A stretch of DNA of 64,000 bases from Enterococcus rotai (lineage in GTDB: Bacteria; Bacillota; Bacilli; Lactobacillales; Enterococcaceae), in NCBI RefSeq assembly GCF_001465345.1, contig NZ_CP013655.1, positions 1,093,553 to 1,157,552 on the forward strand. Reading direction: 5' to 3'. Below the pieces are notes generated by a model. That model worked only from the letters and a program-made list of their open reading frames with translations, searched no databases and was not told the DNA's origin. The position numbers were made by a program, and so were the translations under genes. Below are positions 41,357-50,800 of this stretch, one piece after another; positions within the stretch are counted from its first letter, which is position 1; the number at the start of each line of letters is the position of its first letter.

Positions 41357-41406
41357 AGTGCTAGATCCAACCTGAAAAAATAGGGGTGGAGTGGGCGCTT
41401 TTTTTG
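41357..41406 (+). terminator. Terminator-like hairpin in the mnmE leader
   Basis: AGTGC...ATCCA.ACCT pairs with AGG.GTGGA...GCGCT, followed by seven T, about 110 bases before mnmE. It is either an attenuator or the end of a short RNA of about 75 nt. No known riboswitch was recognised. Confidence 0.55.
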
Positions 41407-41516
41407 TAGCCAAAAATAGATGCATACATAGTTTGAAATAAGATAGGAGTTATTTTACGTAGCAATTATTACGCGGAAAACAGCTCAATCCATTAACGAA
41501 AGGAACTCAGTCAATC

Positions 41517-42914
41517 ATGCAACAAATAACGCTAGAATTTGATACGATCGCCGCAATTTCAACACCTCCTGGCGAAGGAGCAATCAGTATTGTCCGCTTA
41601 AGTGGAGACCAAGCAATCACTATTGCAGATAAGGTTTATCGTTCAGGCAGTAAGCAATTACTAGATGTGCCGACGCACACGATTCATTATGGGCATATCT
41701 TTGATCCAAAAGAGGACAGCTTGGTCGATGAAGTGATGGTTTCTGTAATGAGAGCGCCAAAAACATTCACTAGAGAAGATGTAGTTGAAATCAACTGCCA
41801 CGGCGGAATCGTGGTCGTGAATCAATTATTACAGCTACTTTTAAGAGAAGGTGCACGTTTAGCTGAACCAGGTGAATTTACAAAAAGAGCCTTCTTAAAT
41901 GGCCGAATGGACTTATCTCAAGCAGAAGCTGTGATGGACTTGATTCGAGCGAAAACTGATCGAGCAATGCATGTCGCATTAGATCAATTAGATGGAAATT
42001 TATCTTCTTTGATCCGTTCATTGAGACAGGAAATTTTAGAAACATTAGCCCAAGTTGAGGTAAATATCGACTATCCTGAATATGACGATGTTGAAGAATT
42101 AACAACAAAATTATTACTTGAAAAAGCGGGTTTTGTTAAAGCTCAAATCGAAGGCTTACTGACAACTGCTAAACAAGGAAAAATTTTACGTGAAGGCTTA
42201 AGTACAGCAATCATCGGTCGCCCAAACGTTGGAAAGTCAAGCTTACTAAACCATTTACTACGTGAAGAAAAAGCAATCGTTACAGATATTGCAGGCACAA
42301 CACGTGACGTGATCGAAGAATATGTCAATGTTCGTGGTGTACCGCTAAAATTGATCGATACAGCTGGTATCAGAGAAACAGAAGATATCGTAGAGCGGAT
42401 CGGGGTAGAGCGCAGCCGTAAAGCGTTAGCGGAGTCAGATTTGATTTTACTGGTTTTAAATCAGAATGAACCACTATCAGAAGAAGACCGCCAACTATTG
42501 GTTGCCACCGAAGGCTTAAAACGTGTGATCTTACTAAATAAAATGGATTTACCTTCGCAACTAGATCGAGAAGCATTAAAACAGTTTGTGAAAGACGAAG
42601 AAATTTTACCAGTATCCGTTTTATCCAATACAGGGATGGAACAATTAGAATTAAAAATTGCAGACTTATTTTTCGGTGGACAAACAGGAGAAAAAGATGC
42701 AACCTACGTATCCAATACTCGCCATATTGCTTTACTAGATCAGGCTGCGATAGCACTAGACGAAGTAATTCGTGGAATCGAAGCTGGAATGCCAGTGGAT
42801 CTCGTTCAAATGGATATGACCCGTTGTTGGGACTTTTTAGGTGAGATCGTCGGTGATAGTGTTCAAGACGAACTGATCACTCAATTATTCAGTCAATTTT
42901 GTTTAGGAAAATAG
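41517..42914 (+). CDS. mnmE: tRNA modification GTPase MnmE
   Basis: A 465-residue enzyme that, with MnmG, makes the cmnm5U34 modification of tRNA wobble bases. The N-terminal tetrahydrofolate-binding domain (about 1-120) begins [16 protein letters not shown]. The G domain within a helical region has [12 protein letters not shown] (about 228-239), DIAGTTRD and DTAGIR. It ends FCLGK, the C-x-G-K motif with the essential Cys. The RBS AAAGGAAC is a little far (about 12 bases). A terminator-like hairpin lies in its leader. mnmG follows 13 bases later. Confidence 0.97.
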   Translation: MQQITLEFDTIAAISTPPGEGAISIVRLSGDQAITIADKVYRSGSKQLLDVPTHTIHYGHIFDPKEDSLVDEVMVSVMRAPKTFTREDVVEINCHGGIVVVNQLLQLLLREGARLAEPGEFTKRAFLNGRMDLSQAEAVMDLIRAKTDRAMHVALDQLDGNLSSLIRSLRQEILETLAQVEVNIDYPEYDDVEELTTKLLLEKAGFVKAQIEGLLTTAKQGKILREGLSTAIIGRPNVGKSSLLNHLLREEKAIVTDIAGTTRDVIEEYVNVRGVPLKLIDTAGIRETEDIVERIGVERSRKALAESDLILLVLNQNEPLSEEDRQLLVATEGLKRVILLNKMDLPSQLDREALKQFVKDEEILPVSVLSNTGMEQLELKIADLFFGGQTGEKDATYVSNTRHIALLDQAAIALDEVIRGIEAGMPVDLVQMDMTRCWDFLGEIVGDSVQDELITQLFSQFCLGK

Positions 42915-42927
42915 AGAGGAAGAGTCG

Positions 42928-44826
42928 ATGAATCAATTTAAAGCAGAATCGTATGATGTAATCGTAGTTGGAGCAGGTCACGCAGGATCAGAAGCCGCCT
43001 TAGCTTCCGCTCGTATGGGCAGTAAAACATTGCTACTAACAATTAATTTAGATATGGTAGCCTTTATGCCATGTAACCCATCTGTAGGAGGCCCCGCAAA
43101 AGGCGTCGTTGTGCGAGAAATCGATGCACTGGGTGGCGAAATGGGTCATAATATAGACAAAACATACATCCAAATGCGGATGCTAAACACAGGAAAAGGT
43201 CCGGCTGTTCGCGCCTTGCGCGCCCAAGCGGACAAGCACGCTTACGCTACTGAAATGAAACACACGATCGAACGCACCGATAACCTATCATTACGCCAAG
43301 GTATCGTGGAACGTTTGCTTGTAGAAGATGGCATTTGCAAAGGTGTCATTACAACAACAGGTGCACAGTACCAAAGTAAGGCCGTGATCATCACAGCTGG
43401 AACAGCACTTCGTGGCGAGATTATCATCGGTGAACTAAAATATTCCTCAGGTCCCAATAATTCATTACCATCGATTGGTCTAGCCGATCATTTAAAAGAA
43501 TTAGGACTTGAAATGGATCGTTTCAAAACAGGGACACCGCCACGCGTGAAATCTAGCACGATCGATTATTCTGTCACAGAAGAACAACCTGGTGATGAAC
43601 AACCGAATCACTTTAGTTTCAGCACGCCAGATGATGCCTATAATTTAGATCAACGTTCTTGTTGGTTAACTTATACCAATGAAGGAACCCACGAAATCAT
43701 TCAAGACAATCTACATCGTGCACCGATGTTTACTGGAATCGTTGAAGGCGTTGGAGCACGTTACTGTCCATCGATCGAAGACAAAATCGTTCGTTTTTCG
43801 GACAAACCTCGTCATCAATTATTCTTAGAACCAGAAGGATTGAACACAGAAGAAGTGTACGTTCAAGGGCTTTCTACTTCTTTACCAGAAGATGTTCAAA
43901 CGGATATCCTACATTCAATTGCAGGATTGGAAAAAGCTGAAATGATGCGTACTGGTTATGCGATCGAATATGACGTTGTTGTGCCGCATCAGTTACGCCC
44001 AACGTTAGAAACGAAAGTAATCGATGGTTTATTTACAGCAGGACAAACGAATGGTACAAGCGGTTATGAAGAAGCAGCAGGTCAAGGACTGATTGCAGGG
44101 ATCAATGCAGCACTTAAAGTTCAAGGCAAAGACCCATTTGTGATGAAACGTAGTGATGGCTATATCGGTGTAATGATCGATGACTTGGTGACAAAAGGGA
44201 CGAATGAACCCTATCGTTTGCTAACCTCAAGAGCTGAATATCGTTTGATTTTACGTCATGATAATGCCGATTTACGTTTAACAGAACAAGGTCATGAAAT
44301 TGGTCTAGTCAAAGAGGAACAATATAAAGCTTACCTTGAAAAGAAAAAAGCAGTCGAAGCTGAAATCGCGCGATTGAATTCAGTTAGAGTGAAGCCTACA
44401 GCGGACGTACAAGCGTTCTTAGAGGCGAAAGGTTCTGTTCCGTTGAAAGATGGGGTCTTAGCAGGAGACTTCTTAAAACGCCCTGAAATGAGCTATCATG
44501 AAGTGACACAATTTATCCCAGCTTCTGATGTAGAACTAGATGATAAGGTCATTGAGCAAGTTGAAATTCAATTAAAATATGAAGGGTATATCAAAAAAGC
44601 GTTGGAAAAAGTCGATAAACTAAAACGTATGGAAGCCAAACGAATTCCAGAAAATATCGATTATGCTGCAATCAACGGTTTGGCAACTGAAGCGAAACAA
44701 AAATTACAAAAAATCCAACCAGAAACAATTGCCCAAGCAAGCCGAATCAGTGGTGTGAACCCAGCTGATGTTTCGATTTTGATGGTGTATATTGAGCAAG
44801 GCAAGATAGCGAAAGTACAAGCTTAA
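42928..44826 (+). CDS. mnmG: tRNA uridine modification enzyme MnmG (GidA)
   Basis: A 632-residue FAD enzyme, partner of MnmE. The dinucleotide-binding motif [19 protein letters not shown] is at about 13-31; [13 protein letters not shown] and FKTGTPPRV are family motifs, and [16 protein letters not shown] is the second FAD-contact region. The C-terminal helical domain contacts MnmE. It is co-transcribed with mnmE and ends before a strong terminator. The rsmG-noc-parA-parB genes that follow mnmG in many Firmicutes are not present here. Confidence 0.97.
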   Translation: MNQFKAESYDVIVVGAGHAGSEAALASARMGSKTLLLTINLDMVAFMPCNPSVGGPAKGVVVREIDALGGEMGHNIDKTYIQMRMLNTGKGPAVRALRAQADKHAYATEMKHTIERTDNLSLRQGIVERLLVEDGICKGVITTTGAQYQSKAVIITAGTALRGEIIIGELKYSSGPNNSLPSIGLADHLKELGLEMDRFKTGTPPRVKSSTIDYSVTEEQPGDEQPNHFSFSTPDDAYNLDQRSCWLTYTNEGTHEIIQDNLHRAPMFTGIVEGVGARYCPSIEDKIVRFSDKPRHQLFLEPEGLNTEEVYVQGLSTSLPEDVQTDILHSIAGLEKAEMMRTGYAIEYDVVVPHQLRPTLETKVIDGLFTAGQTNGTSGYEEAAGQGLIAGINAALKVQGKDPFVMKRSDGYIGVMIDDLVTKGTNEPYRLLTSRAEYRLILRHDNADLRLTEQGHEIGLVKEEQYKAYLEKKKAVEAEIARLNSVRVKPTADVQAFLEAKGSVPLKDGVLAGDFLKRPEMSYHEVTQFIPASDVELDDKVIEQVEIQLKYEGYIKKALEKVDKLKRMEAKRIPENIDYAAINGLATEAKQKLQKIQPETIAQASRISGVNPADVSILMVYIEQGKIAKVQA

Positions 44827-44917
44827 AAAAAGAATGTAGTTTGTTTACGTTTAAAACATCGCTATGACATAATAACTAGTAATAGGTATAAAAGACCGAA
44901 CAAGCCGAATAATAGTT

Positions 44918-44956
44918 AAAAAGGAGGGAGCTCCTAACGAAGCTCCCTCCTTTTTT
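44918..44956 (+). terminator. Terminator downstream of mnmG
   Basis: Stem AAAAAGGAGGGAGCT / AGCTCCCTCCTTTTTT with an 8-base loop. The last T bases begin the near-parS site. Upstream at 44890-44908 the bases AAAAGACCGAACAAGCCG resemble the gene-proximal end of the dnaA/menB repeat, possibly a vestige. Confidence 0.9.
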
Positions 44957-44971
44957 GTTTCATGTGAAACA
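44956..44971. promoter_or_regulatory. Near-consensus parS site after mnmG
   Basis: TGTTTCATGTGAAACA, one base from the consensus (CATGTG for CACGTG). It lies where Firmicutes often carry noc/parAB and their sites. Nothing else was recognised up to the gene at 45131. Confidence 0.6.
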
Positions 44972-45130
44972 TTTGATGAACGCTATCTAAATAAATGTAA
45001 CAGATTTTCGGGAGACTTTTAACAGTAAGTTAAAAGTTTATATACATAAAAATAGAGTAAGATCAAAACAGGTAGATAAAAGAAAGTCAGCCAAATATTT
45101 AATATTAATGAAACTAAAGGAGTAAAACCG

Positions 45131-45475
45131 ATGCGTACAATCAAAACAGTCGAAGATTTCTGGCAAGTAATCGATGAAATAAGAATAAAAAAAGAATTAA
45201 ATTGGTCGGATTTAGTTGGAGGAAAAGCTAAATTAGCTGCCAGCCAACGCTGGAATCCGCCATTAACATATATTCTTCAAATGCAAACGAAACTGGATGT
45301 AGAGATTATCAACACCTTTGTCTATGAACTGATGGAGTCCTACCAAGCAGTCATTAAAGATCCTGAAACTCCGGAAAAGATGAAATTGATTTACCAGTGG
45401 ATTCAAGATGAAAATTGGATGGAAGATGAACAACTTCTTCAAAACGTTCAAGAAATTGCAAAAACAATTTTATGA
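45131..45475 (+). CDS. Unknown 114-aa helical protein
   Basis: Not recognised. An all-helical hydrophilic protein (VEDFWQVIDEIRIKKELNWSDLVGG, later ETPEKMKLIYQWIQDENWMED) with no signal or membrane segment. A strong RBS AAAGGAG precedes the ATG. The amidase gene follows after 32 bases and is probably in the same transcript. Confidence 0.6.
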   Translation: MRTIKTVEDFWQVIDEIRIKKELNWSDLVGGKAKLAASQRWNPPLTYILQMQTKLDVEIINTFVYELMESYQAVIKDPETPEKMKLIYQWIQDENWMEDEQLLQNVQEIAKTIL

Positions 45476-45507
45476 GTTATACGCACAGAAAATAAGGAGT
45501 GAAAAAA

Positions 45508-46263
45508 ATGAAAAATATAGAAAAAATGATTCAATGGATGACTGATCGAAAAGGAAAAGTCACTTACTCGATGAATGCAAGGTTAGGACCAAACAGCTAT
45601 GATTGTTCTAGCGCTGTTTATCTCGCTTTGATCCACGGAGGTTTCTTAAATACTGGCATGATGGGCAATACAGATACTCTTTTCTCCCATTTAGAAAATG
45701 CTGGCTGGACTAAGATACAAGCAGATGAAACCGGAAATTATCCAGCTAAAACAGGAGATATTTTTATTTGGGGAAATCGTGGAGCATCAGGAGGAGCTGC
45801 TGGTCATACAGGGATTTTTATAGATGATCAAGATAACATCATTCACTGCAATTATGGCTATAATGGCATCACGATCAATAACCATGATACGATTTGGGGA
45901 TTAAACGGTTGTCCTACGATGACGATTTATCGTTATGGAAGAAATGAAAGCAGACCACAGCCGACACCTTCGACGCCTAAGCCCGTGCCGCAAGAACAAC
46001 TGGTCGGTTTAATTTCAATGACAGGAACTTTTTATCCAGACAGAAAATTAGCAGTCAGTCAAGATACTAATCCAGACGATGCGACCAGCCCCGCACTTGA
46101 TTACTATCTACCTGGTATGATGATTTACTATGATCATTATATTCATAGCAATGGCTATGTTTGGATCAGTTATATCAGCCATGGTGGTGCACGGCGTTAT
46201 GTAGCCGTTGGGCCGGATGACGGTCGTACAGATACAACGTGGGGATCTGGTTTTTTCAATTGA
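45508..46263 (+). CDS. Phage-type peptidoglycan amidohydrolase (Amidase_5) with SH3 domain
   Basis: A 251-residue endolysin-like protein. The N-terminal NlpC/P60-superfamily domain of the Amidase_5 type has the catalytic Cys in YDCSSAVY (Cys33) and a His in AGHTGIFIDD. A Pro-rich linker (RPQPTPSTPKPVPQ, about 150-165) leads to a C-terminal SH3-type cell-wall-binding domain (VGLISMTGTFYPDRKLAV...). There is no signal peptide, as in phage endolysins. Start: ATG 45508 with GGAG eight bases upstream; the GTG three codons before touches the SD. No holin or other phage genes are nearby. It may be a domesticated phage lysin. Confidence 0.82.
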   Translation: MKNIEKMIQWMTDRKGKVTYSMNARLGPNSYDCSSAVYLALIHGGFLNTGMMGNTDTLFSHLENAGWTKIQADETGNYPAKTGDIFIWGNRGASGGAAGHTGIFIDDQDNIIHCNYGYNGITINNHDTIWGLNGCPTMTIYRYGRNESRPQPTPSTPKPVPQEQLVGLISMTGTFYPDRKLAVSQDTNPDDATSPALDYYLPGMMIYYDHYIHSNGYVWISYISHGGARRYVAVGPDDGRTDTTWGSGFFN

Positions 46264-46363
46264 TCAAATGAGAGACGACACATTTAGAAAAGGTCTTATC
46301 TATAAAAAATAAGGAAATCTTGCTATAATGGTGGAAAAGTAAGGATAGATGGAGTGATGATTA

Positions 46364-47338
46364 ATGACAAAAAACTTTGTAGAGAGTGAATTTGCTCCGT
46401 TAAAAAGAGTTGTTTTAGCACAATCTCAATTTTGTTTACCTGAAGAGGAAAATGAGTTAGACACAAGTTTTTTATCCGAAAAAAACCTCAACCTTTTTGA
46501 TCATAAAGTTGGTGATATAGCCGATCTTTACCCAGAAATGCAAGAAAAATGGGAAAATGAAAAAGTACAAATGACTCAATTATTAACTTCATATGGCGTA
46601 GGAGTGATCAGGCCAAGAATGCTAACAGCTTATGAAAAAGAGTTAGGAAAACAGAGTAGGTGCGGTTATGCTAATTTCTTTTCAAGAGATCCATTCTTTA
46701 CCATTGGTCACTTCGTCATTGAAGGAAATTTGAGATTTGCCCATCGCCGCTTGGAAATTTTGCCGATTCGGGATATTTTAATTGAGGAATCAAGACACCC
46801 AGAGGCTATTTATGTAGCAGCACCACAACCGGATATTTCACAAGGATCAAAAAGTGAAGCAGGACCATTTTTAGAAGGTGGCGATGTGTTAGTTTATGGT
46901 AAAACCATATTTGTCGGTCATTCAGGTTTGGCAAGTAATTTAAATGGAATCCACTGGCTGAAATCATTTTTAGCGCACTGGGGATATAATGTTGTACCTG
47001 TGCGGTTGCATCCGGATATTTTACATTTAGATTGTGCCATGAGTATGGTGAAAGATGGCTTGATGATATGCTGTGAAGAAGCCTTTTTAGATGGAGTGCC
47101 TCAAGAATTAACAAACTGGGATAAAATCAATGTTTCCTTAAAAGAAGCATCATTACTCATGACAAATGGACTACCACTCAATGATTCTGTTTATATTACG
47201 GATCAATCATTTACAAGATTGATCATAGCATTAGAAAAATATGGAGTGAAGGTCGAAACATTAGATTATGAAGTCTCAAGAATATTTGGCGGTTCCTTCC
47301 GATGCACTACACAAGCATTATTAAGAACAACCAACTAA
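46364..47338 (+). CDS. Amidinotransferase/deiminase-fold (guanidine-modifying) enzyme
   Basis: A 324-residue enzyme of the pentein superfamily, like dimethylarginine hydrolases and amidinotransferases. Motifs: GPFLEGGDVLVYG (substrate Glu/Asp), LHLDCAMSMV with the catalytic His, and IFGGSFRCTTQALL with the catalytic Cys near the C-terminus. It should hydrolyse or transfer an amidino group from an arginine-like substrate; it is not the ArcA type (length and motifs differ). RBS GGAG 10 bases upstream. Monocistronic. The exact substrate is unknown. Confidence 0.85.
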   Translation: MTKNFVESEFAPLKRVVLAQSQFCLPEEENELDTSFLSEKNLNLFDHKVGDIADLYPEMQEKWENEKVQMTQLLTSYGVGVIRPRMLTAYEKELGKQSRCGYANFFSRDPFFTIGHFVIEGNLRFAHRRLEILPIRDILIEESRHPEAIYVAAPQPDISQGSKSEAGPFLEGGDVLVYGKTIFVGHSGLASNLNGIHWLKSFLAHWGYNVVPVRLHPDILHLDCAMSMVKDGLMICCEEAFLDGVPQELTNWDKINVSLKEASLLMTNGLPLNDSVYITDQSFTRLIIALEKYGVKVETLDYEVSRIFGGSFRCTTQALLRTTN

Positions 47339-47369
47339 TTGGCAACTTATAGAAAACGAAAAGAAATTC

Positions 47370-47636
47370 AGATTTTCACCAAACAATTGTAATAAAGAAG
47401 CCACTTTTCCAACACAAAAAAGTCACAATTTCGGGTTATTATAAATTCATACCAAACAAACAACCCTAACAAAACACTTTTTCATTTTTTAACTCCTTTT
47501 CCCACTCTTCCCCAAAGAGTGGGTTCTTTTTTGTGAATCACTACGATTGGCTATACCAAAGTAGATGATGAACAATACTTGGCGAACAAAGTGAGCGAAG
47601 TGTCTTTACTAGAGAGTCACCAAAGCCTTAATATAA
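47370..47636 (+). repeat. Long direct repeat, left copy, with terminator (copy 2 of repeat family)
   Basis: About 265 bp nearly identical to 52592-52866, including the shared block ATTATAAATTCATACCAAAC and the terminator CCCACTCTT/AAGAGTGGG (47501-47523). Its end matches the terminator-associated repeat family (ATGATGAACAATACTTGGCG, GTGAGCGAAGTGTC). The two long copies bracket the giant LPXTG gene. Confidence 0.85.
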
Positions 47637-47719
47637 AAAACAATAGAAGCAAAACCAACACAACCAAATAAATCGCTTATAATTCGAATTGTCATTCAAT
47701 TAAAATAAAAAACGGTACT

Positions 47720-47770
47720 TAAAAGAAGCTACACGTGCAAAAATAATTTTGCATGCGTAGCTTCTTTTTT
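47720..47770 (-). terminator. Terminator of the LPXTG gene
   Basis: AAAAGAAGCTAC..GTGCAAAA pairs with TTTTGCATGCGTAGCTTCTTTT, immediately past the gene end. Confidence 0.85.
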
Positions 47771-47800
47771 TAATCATAGTGTCATTTAGAAAACTAAATT

Positions 47801-50800
47801 CTATTTACTGTGTTTTCCTTTTCTTCTCTTCCAGAAAAGAAGAGATCCAGCGGCACCTGCCATAAAGGCACCCATTCCTTGTTCCATTAGAGAAGATTCT
47901 GTTCCTGTATTCGGTAGTCTTCTTTCAGAACGAGTATTTGGTAATAGTTTAGTTGAAGGATCAGAGACTGTGTTGCGTTTAGTACTTGTTGCCACAGTGT
48001 TTCCTGTAGATTCTTCCTTCTTCTTAGGATCAGTTAAAGCTACTGGCGCCTCGGCTAGATTGGCTGCGATAGGAGCTTCTAGTGCATTAGGTTCCGTTGG
48101 TGCAGTAAGTTCGATTGGCTGTTCTACTGGCGGTGTTACTGGGTCAACGGTTTCTGGTGCGATAACTTCTGGAATAACTGGCGCTTCAACAATAGGAGCT
48201 TCTTCTAATTCTTCAGGTTTCTCTAAAGGATCGACATCTGTAACATCTTCCAAATCTTCTAGTTCAACAGGAGCATCAGGTTGAATACTTTCTTCAGCTT
48301 CTTCGCTATCTAATTCCACATCAGTTACATCTTCTGAAGTACCTAGTTCTACAAGTGAACTAGGAGGAGTAGATGCATGTTTATCTGTTAAAGTAGGTAA
48401 GTTGATTCCTGTGATATTTTCAATTATTTTTGTTGAAGCCGCAGCAGGCACAAGCGCTGGATTGGTTGGTTCTGTTACATTTTCGACTTTTTTAGGTGTG
48501 TTAATTCCTACTGGCTTTGTCGGGATTTCAGGCATATCTGGTACTGTTGGAATTTCTGGAGCATTGATTTTTTTGAGTATTAGCGAATCTAATTCAGTTT
48601 GGATTGTTTTTAGATCAATAGGTGGAAGGTTAACCTTTCCAAGCGCGGATTGTGTACTCATTCGCCAAGTGATTATTGAACTTCCACCCCCCATTTTTAT
48701 CCAGTCATAGAGAGAAAGACCAACATCTTCAATATAAGGATCTGCATAAAAAGCATCTAAGCTTGTTTGATAAGCTCCAGTTGCAACGTTGAGACTTGTA
48801 GTGATTGAAGTTGGAATTCTATCTAAGTTTACGGGTGGTTTAACATTGTTGCCCGTTGCTAAATTGAATTCTTCAATTGCAGCAGCCATGGTTGAATTAG
48901 CTACTGTCCATTTATCAGAAACGCTTATTAGATAATCAGAATAATTCGTAAGTTTCTCAATTGCTCCACCTGCAATTGACTCATAAGTTGAGACAAATTT
49001 ATCCCATTCTTCCGATGTATTTAATGATTGTAAGCGTTCTGTTGGATAGCCTATAGGAGTAAAATCTAAGGTTCCAGCAGTGTTAATAATTTCGATCCAA
49101 GAATCCAATTCTTCGTCAGGATCTCCAGCGTTGCCTACACTCCATCCTTTAGTGTATAAATCGAAAGCATCAGAATAAGTTTTGTATGATTGATAGTATT
49201 GCTGATACACTTTAGCACTATTAATATTATCCTCCATCACATGTTCAGCCTCAGCAATGAAATTTACTAATTTAGACTGAAAATCTTCTGGTCCATAAAT
49301 AAGGTCTTGGGTAATTTCTGGTTTAATAGAACTAGCATTGTAACTATCATTTTTATCTTGATAGTCCATAATAACTGGCCACGATTCATTTAGTACTTTA
49401 GTTAAAGCTAATTTAGCTGTTTCGTATTTAGTTTGCCACAATGCTAAGTCAGCAGGAAGATTATCAAGATTTTCTTGCGTTATTTTATCAGCTGGAAAGT
49501 CATCAAGAACGTTATTCATTCCAGTAATAGCAGCATTGATCTCACTTTCAGCAACAACTGCCTTCTCGTAAGCAGCAAGTGCATCCTCATATGGTTTTGC
49601 AGCTGTAGTGAAACTTTCTTTTGCAAGGTCATATTTAGTTTTGAGATTTGTATAGAGTGTAAGAGCTTTATCGTAATTGATAGTAAGAGTTTTTAATTTT
49701 CCGTTAGCTAGTTGGTAGTCCTTATCAGCAGCTTCCCACGCATCATTTGCAGTACCGTAGGCTGTATTAACGCCTTTATACTGTTCATGAAGCTTTTTAA
49801 AGGAAGTTTCTAATTCTGTGTACTCTTTTGAAACAGCGGCGAATTCTTTTTCGTGAGCTGTTTGCTCATCTTTCACTTCACCCAATTTGATTCGCGTTGC
49901 ATTATAGGTTTTCAGGGTTTCATCATATTGCGTTTTCAGACCAATATAATATGCAGCTAAATCCGTATATTCTTTCTCGCGAAGTTCAAATGTGTCTTTC
50001 GCTTTAGAAATGGCAGTTGCTGCTGTGGTATATGCTGTTTCAGCTAAAAGGTACTCTTTATCTAAAGCAGCAAATTGTTTTGTTACTATATCATAAGTTT
50101 CTTTTGTTTTAGTATATTGCCTTTCTAAGGCGGTGTATTGTTTTGTAGTTGTTTCTAATGTTTCTCCTAGTTTGGTAAAAGCTATTTTCGCTGAAGCCAA
50201 CTCTGATTTTAGTGTAGTTAATTCCTCTGCTAGTGTTTGATATTCTGGTAAAAGACGGTCATATTCAGCACGTGCTAGTTCATATTTTTTATTAGCAGCA
50301 TCATATGTTTTGCTCGCCTCATTATAGTGCGCTTCTATGATGTCAAAAGCGTCTGATCCGTTTATAAATTTAACAGATATGGCGTCATAAGTTTCTTTTA
50401 ACAGGTCATATTGGCGTTTTACTTCAGCAGACTCTGTGACTGCTGCTTGATAGGCAGATTCTGTTTCTTCATAGACACTGATTACTTGTGTATAGTTCGT
50501 GCTGATTGTTTGGTAGTCTTTTTCCAATTTTTGGTAATCAGTATTTGCTTGCTCGCATTGTGCTTCAAGAGTATCATATTGTTGCTTGATAGACTGATAG
50601 GAAGCAGCAATTTTTTGATAATCAGCTGTTGCAGTGTCATAAGCTGTTTGAACGTCTTTGAACTTTGTCGTGAGTTGTTCAGCTTGTTCTTTTACTTGTT
50701 GATATTCTTTGTCCACTTCGTTATAACGAGCATTATTTTCATTATAGGCTGCTAAAGCTGTTGAATATTCCACTGTGCCTTCTTCATACTGTTTTAGAAT

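Noticed and set aside
45131..47338. A prophage or phage remnant around the endolysin
   Set aside because: Neighbours are a small unknown gene and a deiminase-fold enzyme; no integrase, portal, capsid, tail or holin genes were seen.
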